64,000 nucleotides of DNA, from positions 159,592 to 223,591 of the forward strand of contig NZ_JAAXCQ010000009.1 in the NCBI RefSeq assembly GCF_012272855.1, written 5' to 3'. The notes beneath the pieces are model-generated. The model had not been told where the DNA came from and made no database searches. It saw only the letters and a list, made by a program, of their open reading frames with translations. Positions 28,717 to 36,805 of the stretch are shown here, one piece after another (the first letter of the stretch is position 1; the number at the start of each line of letters is the position of its first letter). Made by a program: the position numbers and the translations under genes. The stretch is from Arenibacter sp. 6A1 (GTDB lineage: Bacteria; Bacteroidota; Bacteroidia; Flavobacteriales; Flavobacteriaceae).

Positions 28717-31044
28717 ATGATTTATATAAAAACATTTCTATTCCTTATCGGACTATGTGTCTTTCAGGGATGTAAGGAGAAAAATGAGCTCAGTACCCTT
28801 TCTTGGGGCATAGACCCCGGAGTTCCCGTGGCTCAATTAAAGAATAAAAAGGTGGTTGTTGAAAATAACGCTTTAAACGTTGTTTGGAGCCTCAAAAACG
28901 AGGCGGTATACCTAACCGAAATTACCAATAAATATGACGGCAGCAAGGTTAATCTGGAGGCGATTACGTTGTTTTCCATAGAAACTGCTGAGGGTACTAA
29001 ATTAGACAATTCCCAATTTAAATTACAGGGAGACCTAGTCATAAAAGATATTGTGGCGACCGATAGCTTACCAACAAAGGCTTTACGGTTTACAGGAAAG
29101 TCAGTGGAGGGGGATTTTATCTCCAAAAATGGTGATTTGGCCATTAGATGGTCCGCTCAATTACGTGAAAGTTCCAACTATGTTAAACAGCATATTGAAT
29201 TGCGTTCAATGGGTAAAAATATAGCCATACGGAAGGTTACTTTTTTCGATGGTAAATTACCCGGGGCTAGCTATTCCGGTTCGGTCTTGGGGTCGCCTAT
29301 TACCTATAAGAACTTTTTCTTTGGAATGGAGCATCCCATCGCTCATAGCAAAGCTTTGGTGTCCCGAACAATAGGTTCGGTTACCGAAGAAAATATAGAT
29401 GTTTCTGAAATTATTGACGGAGAAGGAGAATATATGGTTACCGTGGAACACGGAGGGGGGGCCGATGACTTTAATATCACTGCGATTTCCCTGTTAAAAG
29501 GGGATGAGGTGATCAGTGAAGACCAACAATTGCTTAATGGACATCACGGTAGTAGTATGTATAGTTTGAAGCTACAGGATTATGACGAGCAGGCTACTTA
29601 TAGCGTAAAGGTAGCTTTGGTAAATAAGGACAAGGCCACTGGAGTTCTTCATATGTTTAAGAAGATTGATGGCGTATTAAATTTTTATGTCAATCGGGAA
29701 GATGTACTTGTACCGGGGAAATCTATTTCCGAATGGGCTGTGATCGGGGTGGCTCCAACTGGGCAACAACGTAGGTCCTTCCTTCATTATTTGGAAAGGG
29801 AAAGAGCAAGGCCTTATGAACAATTTTTACATTATAATTGTTGGTGGGATATTACGGACGATGGGGCCTCTAGCTTTACTTCGGAACAGCTTATTGAACG
29901 GATGACCGCATGGAATAGTAAGTTCATAGAACCCTTTGACATAAAACTGGACGCCTTCGTTTTTGACGACGGTTGGGACGATCTGGACAAGGTGTGGTAT
30001 TTTGACCCCATAAAATTTCCCGTTGGGTTTGCCAAAGAGGCCGATTTATCTGCAAAATATAATTCCGGTATCGGGGTTTGGATGTCCCCGTTCGGTGGAT
30101 ATCTGGAAAATAAAAGAAGAAGAATGGAGTCGGGAAAACGCGAGGGATTGGAAACCAATGATAAAGGCTTAAGTCTGGCCGGGAAAAATTATTTCAACCG
30201 CTTCTATGAACGTTCTCTAGATATGATCAACAATTACAATGTCAAATATTTTAAGTACGATGGTTTTGGAGGATCCGAGCCAAAATTCCTTCCCGATATG
30301 GAGGCCGGTGCAGAACTGATTTCAAAACTAAGGGTGGCCGACCCAAATCTCTATGTCAATATTACAGTGGGCTCTTGGCCATCACCTTTTTGGCTTAAAT
30401 ATGCAGATTGTACCTGGCGTGGCTCTGGGGACCTTCATAATGCAGGACAAGGTAATGGTAGCCAGAAGTTTATAACCTATAGGGATGGTACCTTGCACAA
30501 TAATATTGTCAATAGGGCCCCGTACTATCCTCTAAACTCCATAATGACGGTAGGTATCGCTTATGCGAACCTAGGACACCCTTCGCGCTTTATAACAGAA
30601 AACGAATCGGATTTCAAAGATATGGTAAGGTCCAGTTTTGCTTCAGGATCTAGTTTGCAAGAGCTCTATATTAGTCACGATAAGATGAAACCGGAGTTCT
30701 GGCCTATTTTGGCCGAAGCAGCCAAATGGGCCGATGACAACGAGGATGTTTTAATTGATACGCATTGGATAGGGGGAAGCCCAATTAATCTCGAGGTGTA
30801 TGGGATGGCTTCCTGGAAACCAGGGAAGGGGATACTTTTCCTGCGAAATCCTGGTGAGAAAACCGTGGAGTACGGACTTAATCTTAACAAGGTTTTTGAA
30901 CTTCCCGATAACTATAAAGGGACTTTCACCTTAAGAAGTCCATGGAAGGAAGATAGTAGCAAGAAAGAACTGACTATTGATTCGGAGGTTGTTCATAAGC
31001 TTAGTCTAAAACCATTCGAGGTTTTGGTATTGGAAACTTTCTAA
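28717..31044 (+). CDS. GH36-like (clan GH-D) alpha-glycosidase lipoprotein
   Basis: A 775-aa lipoprotein (LCVFQGC, Cys about residue 19). A long beta-sandwich N-terminal domain (about 25-365, with FFFGMEHPIAHSKAL) precedes a TIM barrel that starts near FLHYNCWWDITDDGASSF. The barrel has FVFDDGWDDLD and KYFKYDGFGG, where D515 is the likely nucleophile by analogy with the K-x-D motif of alpha-galactosidases. WRGSGDLHNAG probably carries the acid. Related proteins are sometimes labelled enterotoxin in databases for historical reasons. Activity on an alpha-galactoside or alpha-N-acetylgalactosaminide is plausible. Start and stop almost abut both neighbours (1 base before, 21 after), so it is co-transcribed. 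GH129 or another GH-D relative is the main alternative. Confidence 0.68.
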   Translation: MIYIKTFLFLIGLCVFQGCKEKNELSTLSWGIDPGVPVAQLKNKKVVVENNALNVVWSLKNEAVYLTEITNKYDGSKVNLEAITLFSIETAEGTKLDNSQFKLQGDLVIKDIVATDSLPTKALRFTGKSVEGDFISKNGDLAIRWSAQLRESSNYVKQHIELRSMGKNIAIRKVTFFDGKLPGASYSGSVLGSPITYKNFFFGMEHPIAHSKALVSRTIGSVTEENIDVSEIIDGEGEYMVTVEHGGGADDFNITAISLLKGDEVISEDQQLLNGHHGSSMYSLKLQDYDEQATYSVKVALVNKDKATGVLHMFKKIDGVLNFYVNREDVLVPGKSISEWAVIGVAPTGQQRRSFLHYLERERARPYEQFLHYNCWWDITDDGASSFTSEQLIERMTAWNSKFIEPFDIKLDAFVFDDGWDDLDKVWYFDPIKFPVGFAKEADLSAKYNSGIGVWMSPFGGYLENKRRRMESGKREGLETNDKGLSLAGKNYFNRFYERSLDMINNYNVKYFKYDGFGGSEPKFLPDMEAGAELISKLRVADPNLYVNITVGSWPSPFWLKYADCTWRGSGDLHNAGQGNGSQKFITYRDGTLHNNIVNRAPYYPLNSIMTVGIAYANLGHPSRFITENESDFKDMVRSSFASGSSLQELYISHDKMKPEFWPILAEAAKWADDNEDVLIDTHWIGGSPINLEVYGMASWKPGKGILFLRNPGEKTVEYGLNLNKVFELPDNYKGTFTLRSPWKEDSSKKELTIDSEVVHKLSLKPFEVLVLETF

Positions 31045-31065
31045 CGCGTGTTAATTGCTAAAAAA

Positions 31066-34000
31066 ATGAGAAATTTATACCCTATTATAGTAGTACTTTT
31101 TATGATACAGATCGTACATCCACAAAAAGCTACCGTTCAGGAAGAAAATTTGAACATGAAAACCTATATGTTTGGAGATCCCGATCCAGTAGCCAATATT
31201 AACCGCATTTACCCCTATTTCCGCTTTGACGAATATACGGAGCAAGGGGCGTATAGGGATTGGAAAATGGTGGTGCTAGAGAACGAGTATATCAAGGTAT
31301 ATGTTTGTCCCGAGGTAGGGGGCAAGATATGGGGAGCGGTCGAAAAATCGACCGGAAAGGAATTCATGTACTTTAACGAGGTCGTAAAATTTAGGGATGT
31401 GGCCATGCGCGGAGCATGGACCTCTGGAGGTTTGGAATATAATTTTGGGGATATCGGACATATTCCCACCTGTGCCACCCCCGTTGACTATGCGTTAAAG
31501 GAATATCCCGATGGCAGTGTTTCCTGTGTGGTGGGGGCCCTGGACCTACCTTCTAGGACCAAATGGAACGTAGAAATAAAATTGGGCGCTGATAAGGCCT
31601 ATTTCGAAACTACCGCCTCTTGGGCAAATACCAATGAAGTTCCGGTAACGTATTACCATTGGATGAATGCCGCGGCCAAAGCCGATGGTGACCTGGAGTT
31701 TATTTATCCCGGGAAGAAAAGAATCGGTCATGGAGGTGAGTTGGGAGAATGGCCCATAGATAATAATAGGGAAATTTCAAAATACGAAAACAACGATTTC
31801 GGGATTTATAAATCCTATCATATAATAGATAGTTACTCGGACTTTTTCGGTGGCTATTGGCACGAGGACGATTTTGGTTTTGGACATTATGCCAATTACG
31901 AGGATAAACCTGGTAAGAAAATATGGATATGGGGTTTATCCGACCAAGGTATGATATGGGAAGACCTGCTTACCGATTCCAATGGACAATATATAGAATA
32001 CCAGGCCGGGAAACTCTTTAACCAAGCGGCCAATAGTAGTACGTTTACGCCCTTCAAGCATAGGGAATTTATGCCCTATGATGTAGATGTCGCCAAAGAG
32101 TTATGGTTTCCACTTAAAGGAACCAAAGGGATGGTCGCCGCCTCTGAATATGGGGTATTGAACGTGGAAAGAAAGGGCGATAAAGTAGAGCTCCGCTTGA
32201 GTGCCCTACAGCCGTTAGACACTTATATAGAGGTAAAGACAGGGGATGAAAAACATTTGAATAAGAAAATAGCCCTAAATACGCTTGAGCTATTTACAGA
32301 AACCCTGACCCTTGAAGAAGATCAATATTTTGAGGTGATCCTAGGAAATAAATTATTGACCTTTTGTTCGGATGAAACTTCGGCACTTCTAGAACGCCCT
32401 TATGAATCGGAAACGAATTTTGATTGGGAATCTTCCTATGGGTTATTTGTCAAAGGTTTTGAACTGGAAAAACAACGGAGATATACCGAAGCCCATGAAA
32501 CCTATTTTCAAAGTTTTAAAAAAGAAGCGACCCATGTACCTAGCCTGAACAGGTTGGCTTTGAGTTTTTATCGTATGGAAGATTGGCCCATGGCATTGGA
32601 ATTTTCCAAAAAGGCTCTTGCTGTAGACACCTATGATGGTTTGGGTAATTATTTATACGGATTGGCCAATAAAGCCTTGGGGAAAATCGCCGATGCCAAA
32701 AGCGGATTTTCAATTGCTGCACAATCCGTAGGAATGCGAACGGCGTCCTATACAGAATTGGCAAAACTTTTTATGAAAGAAGGGCAGGAGGCAAAAGCAC
32801 TGGAATATACAAACAAGGCTTTGGCATACAATACCAATAATATTGCTGCTTTGGAACATCAGGCACTATTATATCGAAAAAGGGGGAATAAGGGAGAAGC
32901 TAAAAAAGTGCTTGCCAAAATTTATGAAAACGATGCTACCAATCTATTTAATGTTTTTGAAAATTACTTTTTGGGGGCATTATCACAGAAAGAAGCTCAG
33001 GTAAGGGTGACCAACGAGTTACCTTCCGAGTCTTATTTGGAATTGGCGTTACAATATTTGGCCTATGGGCAAGAAGAGGATGCTTTACAGATTCTAAAAT
33101 TAGCGCCCCAACATCCTGTGGTTGCATTGTATATAGCTTATTTGAGCAAAGAAGATCAAAACAATCTTATGGGTATGGCCCTGTCCATGAATGCAGACAT
33201 GGTATTTCCTCATAGAACGGAGACCGGCATGGTCTTGAAGGAATTTTTAAATAATAACGATCACTGGAAATTAAAATACTATCTGGCGCTACAACAATGG
33301 AGCAAGGGAAATTTGGAAGAGGCCAAGAAGTTGTTCTTGGAGTGTGGTAATGAACCGGATTTTGTCCCCTTTTATTTGGCAAAGATCAAATTGTTCCCAG
33401 AAAGTGAAGATACTAGACTTAGCGCCCTTGAAAGAGTGGGGCATTTGGATAAGGATAATTGGAGGGTGCAACTTGCCTGGATAGAACATTATATAGAAAC
33501 CGATCAGTGGAAAGCCGCTAAAAACCTCACAAAAAAGGCCTTGTCCAAATTTCCAGAAAAGGCGGTATTGGGAATGCGTTATGCAAAAATATTGTTGGAA
33601 TTAAAGGAGTATAAGGCAACACTGGATTTCCTTGAAACTTTTAATTTACTGCCTTTTGAAGGGGCAACCGAAGGGAGAAGGGTATACCATGAGACCTGCA
33701 TCCGGTTATCTTTGGAAGCTTTCATGTCTAAAGAGTACGACCAGGCTATAAACTTCGCCAAAAAAGCCAAATTATGGCCCAAAAACTTGGGTGTAGGCAA
33801 ACATTACGATGTAGATGAACGATTGGATAATTATCTTTTGGCATTAGCGTACGAGAGGAAAGGAGATTCAGAAACTGCCAAAAATTATTATGAGGCAATA
33901 ATGGCACATAAAACCCCCGAATACCTTAACGAAAGTTCAAAACTGTATTTACAGCTACTGGTTTTGGAAAAGTTTAATAAAAATGGAGAGCTTCACGGTA

Positions 34001-34203
34001 TATTAGAACAGCAAATGAAAGCAGTAGAAGACAATAAATATTTAGAATGGGCCATTGCCCGATATAAGGATGCCGATCATGAAGCTGTAAAAAAAGCTAT
34101 ACTTAGTTCAAACGAAGAGGTACATGCCTATGATACCAAATTTGTGGATGCCGAGTTTAAGCTGGTTACAAGCGTTGTTGAATTACTAAATATAAGAAAA
34201 TAA
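31066..34203 (+). CDS. DUF5107 and TPR repeat protein, exported
   Basis: A 1045-aa protein with signal peptide MRNLYPIIVVLFMIQIVHPQ. The first about 430 residues match the DUF5107 pattern (VLENEYIKVYVCPEVGGKIW, RDVAMRGAWTSGGLEYNFG, YYHWMNAAAK), which resembles a mutarotase-like beta-sandwich able to bind sugars. The rest, about 450-1045, is a long array of TPR helices (LNRLALSFYRMEDWPMALEF; TSYTELAKLFMKEGQEAKAL). A GTG-started version would add six residues; the ATG is preferred. The following gene begins one base after its stop. Function unknown; it may be a glycoside hydrolase of an uncharacterised type or a scaffold for other PUL enzymes. Confidence 0.75.
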   Translation: MRNLYPIIVVLFMIQIVHPQKATVQEENLNMKTYMFGDPDPVANINRIYPYFRFDEYTEQGAYRDWKMVVLENEYIKVYVCPEVGGKIWGAVEKSTGKEFMYFNEVVKFRDVAMRGAWTSGGLEYNFGDIGHIPTCATPVDYALKEYPDGSVSCVVGALDLPSRTKWNVEIKLGADKAYFETTASWANTNEVPVTYYHWMNAAAKADGDLEFIYPGKKRIGHGGELGEWPIDNNREISKYENNDFGIYKSYHIIDSYSDFFGGYWHEDDFGFGHYANYEDKPGKKIWIWGLSDQGMIWEDLLTDSNGQYIEYQAGKLFNQAANSSTFTPFKHREFMPYDVDVAKELWFPLKGTKGMVAASEYGVLNVERKGDKVELRLSALQPLDTYIEVKTGDEKHLNKKIALNTLELFTETLTLEEDQYFEVILGNKLLTFCSDETSALLERPYESETNFDWESSYGLFVKGFELEKQRRYTEAHETYFQSFKKEATHVPSLNRLALSFYRMEDWPMALEFSKKALAVDTYDGLGNYLYGLANKALGKIADAKSGFSIAAQSVGMRTASYTELAKLFMKEGQEAKALEYTNKALAYNTNNIAALEHQALLYRKRGNKGEAKKVLAKIYENDATNLFNVFENYFLGALSQKEAQVRVTNELPSESYLELALQYLAYGQEEDALQILKLAPQHPVVALYIAYLSKEDQNNLMGMALSMNADMVFPHRTETGMVLKEFLNNNDHWKLKYYLALQQWSKGNLEEAKKLFLECGNEPDFVPFYLAKIKLFPESEDTRLSALERVGHLDKDNWRVQLAWIEHYIETDQWKAAKNLTKKALSKFPEKAVLGMRYAKILLELKEYKATLDFLETFNLLPFEGATEGRRVYHETCIRLSLEAFMSKEYDQAINFAKKAKLWPKNLGVGKHYDVDERLDNYLLALAYERKGDSETAKNYYEAIMAHKTPEYLNESSKLYLQLLVLEKFNKNGELHGILEQQMKAVEDNKYLEWAIARYKDADHEAVKKAILSSNEEVHAYDTKFVDAEFKLVTSVVELLNIRK

Positions 34204-34204
34204 T

Positions 34205-35815
34205 ATGCGTGTAAAAGTAAAGAAGGTTTGTAAAGCCCTTTTTTTGATGGGTTTTACCGTTGTGATTTCTGGTTGTAACCATAAAGAGGCATCAAAGGCC
34301 AACGAGATGATTTTCCCAAAAGGAATTACAGTAGCGGAAAATCGCTTTGTGGATGATTTAGGCAGGCAGGTCATACTTAGCGGCATCAACGTGGTAAGCA
34401 AAAATAAAAAGGAAAATTACCTATTTCGGGGCGGCCCCGAGTTTTACCGGGATTTAAAAAAATGGGGCTTTAACAGTATTCGGTTTATTATGATCTGGGA
34501 CGGTCTTGAACCTGAACCGGGGGTGTACAATGAGGCATACTTACAAGAAATCGATAAACGTATTCAGTGGGCTGGGGATAATGGACTCTTTGTGATTTTG
34601 GATATGCATCAAGATCTCTTTAGTGTCAAATATGCAGATGGTGCCCCGGAATGGGCTACTTTGGATGAGGGTAAATCACATATTACCGGTGATGTCTGGA
34701 GCGATGCCTATATGATGAGTCCGGCAGTTCAGACGGCTTTTGATAATTTTTGGGCAAATAAAGAGGTGCCCAATGGCGTTGGACTTCAGGATCATTACGC
34801 AAATCTCTGGCAGCATATTGCCAAGCGCTATGCTGATAACCCTACGGTTATTGGTTATGATGTAATGAACGAGCCTTTTCCGGGTTCCGCTGCCCTAGAA
34901 GCAACGCCTATACTCTTAAAAGCCTATGGGGAATTACTGTATTCCATATCCGGTCAGCAGCGCACAGAAGAAGAACTGATGCTTATTTGGGGCGATGTGA
35001 ACCAACGTACAGAAGCCTTAAAGCATATAGCTTCGCAAGAGAATTTTGCAAAAGTAATCGATGCCCTTTTTCCCTTGACCCAAACTTTTGAGTCCGAATT
35101 TTTACAACCCTTTTATCAAAAAGTCAGCAATGCGATTCGGGAGGTAGATTCCCGTAGTATTTTATTTTTGGAACATTCCTATTTTGGGAATATGGGGGTA
35201 AGAAGCAGTATTGAAAGGACGAAGCTTCCAAATGGAGAATATGATCCTTTGGTTGCTTATGCTCCTCATGGGTACGATTTAGTTACGGATACAGAAAAAG
35301 CTTCAGAGGCCTCTTCGGAAAGAGTGAACTTTATTTATAACCGTATCAAAGAAAAAGGAAATGCTTTAGGTATGCCGGTATGGATGGGCGAGTGGGGCGC
35401 TTTTTATGATCATGGAGAGGGAATTGTATCGGTAGCCCAACATGCTATGGATCAAATAGAAACACATAATTATGGAAATGCGTATTGGTCCTATGATCCA
35501 GGCATGGAACATCAATCTTATTTTAAACAAGTGATTATTAGACCTTATCCTGCCTATATTAACGGAGAACTAGTAGGGTATGGGAATAATTTTGAAAAAA
35601 ATATACTGCAAGTGCGGTGGCGAGAGGACAAGAATAATAAAGCACCTACTATAATATATATTCCGAAACTTTCGTCTTTAGACCAAGAAAATATAGATGG
35701 TTCCTTTAATCATAAAATCAATCGCATTTCCAAGTCGGATGCATGTTGGTTGATCATCCCCGCGATAGGTCAGAATGAAGATAGAGAACTTACGGTATCT
35801 TTTAATAGGTCTTAG
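34205..35815 (+). CDS. GH5 family glycoside hydrolase lipoprotein (endoglycoceramidase-like subgroup)
   Basis: A 536-aa protein with a lipobox (VVISGC). The TIM barrel carries the GH5 catalytic pair: E223 in YDVMNEP (acid/base) and E396 in WMGEWG (nucleophile). Other marks are VILSGINVVSK at strand 1, FIMIWDGLEPEPG, FVILDMHQDLFS and YAPHGYD. The C-terminal about 70 residues form a beta domain of the kind found in endoglycoceramidase-related GH5 proteins. It could act on a beta-glycosidic bond within the target glycan; a lipid substrate is only one option. It begins one base after the DUF5107 gene and is followed by a 72-base gap. Confidence 0.8.
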   Translation: MRVKVKKVCKALFLMGFTVVISGCNHKEASKANEMIFPKGITVAENRFVDDLGRQVILSGINVVSKNKKENYLFRGGPEFYRDLKKWGFNSIRFIMIWDGLEPEPGVYNEAYLQEIDKRIQWAGDNGLFVILDMHQDLFSVKYADGAPEWATLDEGKSHITGDVWSDAYMMSPAVQTAFDNFWANKEVPNGVGLQDHYANLWQHIAKRYADNPTVIGYDVMNEPFPGSAALEATPILLKAYGELLYSISGQQRTEEELMLIWGDVNQRTEALKHIASQENFAKVIDALFPLTQTFESEFLQPFYQKVSNAIREVDSRSILFLEHSYFGNMGVRSSIERTKLPNGEYDPLVAYAPHGYDLVTDTEKASEASSERVNFIYNRIKEKGNALGMPVWMGEWGAFYDHGEGIVSVAQHAMDQIETHNYGNAYWSYDPGMEHQSYFKQVIIRPYPAYINGELVGYGNNFEKNILQVRWREDKNNKAPTIIYIPKLSSLDQENIDGSFNHKINRISKSDACWLIIPAIGQNEDRELTVSFNRS

Positions 35816-35887
35816 AATAAGTATTATCGGTACTATGTGAACGGTACCATGAAATAGCTCAGGTATAACATAATAAATTTAAATAAA

Positions 35888-36769
35888 ATGATAAACAAAG
35901 GACACAATAGACAAATTTTGAGGATAATAATGCTAGGCCTTATTTTTTTTAGTGGGCACATTTCGTTAAAAGCCCAGAATAAGGTTTTGATCATAGGGAT
36001 AGATGGTACGCGACCAGATGCCCTTTTAACGGCAAAAACCCCCAACCTTGACGGACTTTGGCAAAATGGGGCTTATTCTTTTAGAGCAAAGACAGACCCT
36101 TTGAGTTGGAGCGGGGTGTGTTGGACGAGTATGTTGACTGGTGTTTGGAAAGAAAAGCATAAGGTTTATTCCAATTCGTATAAGAATCCAAATGTCAAGG
36201 ATTATCCGCACTTCTTTAGAAGGGCAAGGGAACAAAAGCCCAATTTAAAAACGTATTCCATTGCCAATTGGAAGCCCGTACATACTATATTACAAGAAAA
36301 CGATGCAACGGTAACCATTCACAGAAAAACAGATGCGGCGGTAACCAAACAAGTAGTGAAGACCTTAAAAAACACGGATGTAGATGTTCTATTTCTGCAT
36401 TTGGACAATGTAGACCACGCCGGTCATAAATATGGGTATGCATTGGAAAATAAAAAATATATAGGAGCTATTGAGAAAACAGATAAAAAAGTTGGGGAAA
36501 TAATAAAGGCCTTAAAAAAGCGTAAGGATTATGAGAAGGAAAATTGGCTGGTTCTTGTATCTACGGACCATGGGGGCAGTGGAAAAGGACATGGCGAGGC
36601 TATTCCGGAACATACCACTATATTTTACATTGCTTCTGGAAAGGATGTAACTAAAGGGGAAATAAAAAAACAGGTAAATGTAATAGATGTGGCCGTTACT
36701 GCACTAAAGCATTTAGAAGTGGATATTAAAAAAGATTGGCAGCTCGATGGGGAAGTATCGGGCCTATAG
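35888..36769 (+). CDS. Alkaline-phosphatase-superfamily hydrolase (phosphodiesterase type)
   Basis: A 293-aa exported protein (signal peptide ending LKAQ). It begins VLIIGIDGTRPDALL, the first metal-binding Asp of this superfamily, followed by SWSGVCWTSMLTG, where S75 aligns by spacing from the TG with the nucleophilic Thr of nucleotide pyrophosphatases. Further metal ligands are in HLDNVDHAGHKYG and STDHGGSGKGHGE. It is smaller than most sulfatases and lacks the CxPSR-type motif needed for formylglycine, so it is not a type I sulfatase. It may remove a phosphate or phosphodiester substituent from the glycan; this is inference from context. It lies between GH5 and the second beta-helix enzyme. 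Confidence 0.75.
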   Translation: MINKGHNRQILRIIMLGLIFFSGHISLKAQNKVLIIGIDGTRPDALLTAKTPNLDGLWQNGAYSFRAKTDPLSWSGVCWTSMLTGVWKEKHKVYSNSYKNPNVKDYPHFFRRAREQKPNLKTYSIANWKPVHTILQENDATVTIHRKTDAAVTKQVVKTLKNTDVDVLFLHLDNVDHAGHKYGYALENKKYIGAIEKTDKKVGEIIKALKKRKDYEKENWLVLVSTDHGGSGKGHGEAIPEHTTIFYIASGKDVTKGEIKKQVNVIDVAVTALKHLEVDIKKDWQLDGEVSGL

Positions 36770-36805
36770 CAAATGGTGAATTATACAGTTTAAAATTAGT
36801 GTTTG

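Noticed and set aside
35888..36769. Type I (formylglycine) sulfatase
   Set aside because: No C/S-x-P-S-R or C-x-A-x-R motif is present at the nucleophile position, and the protein is too short.
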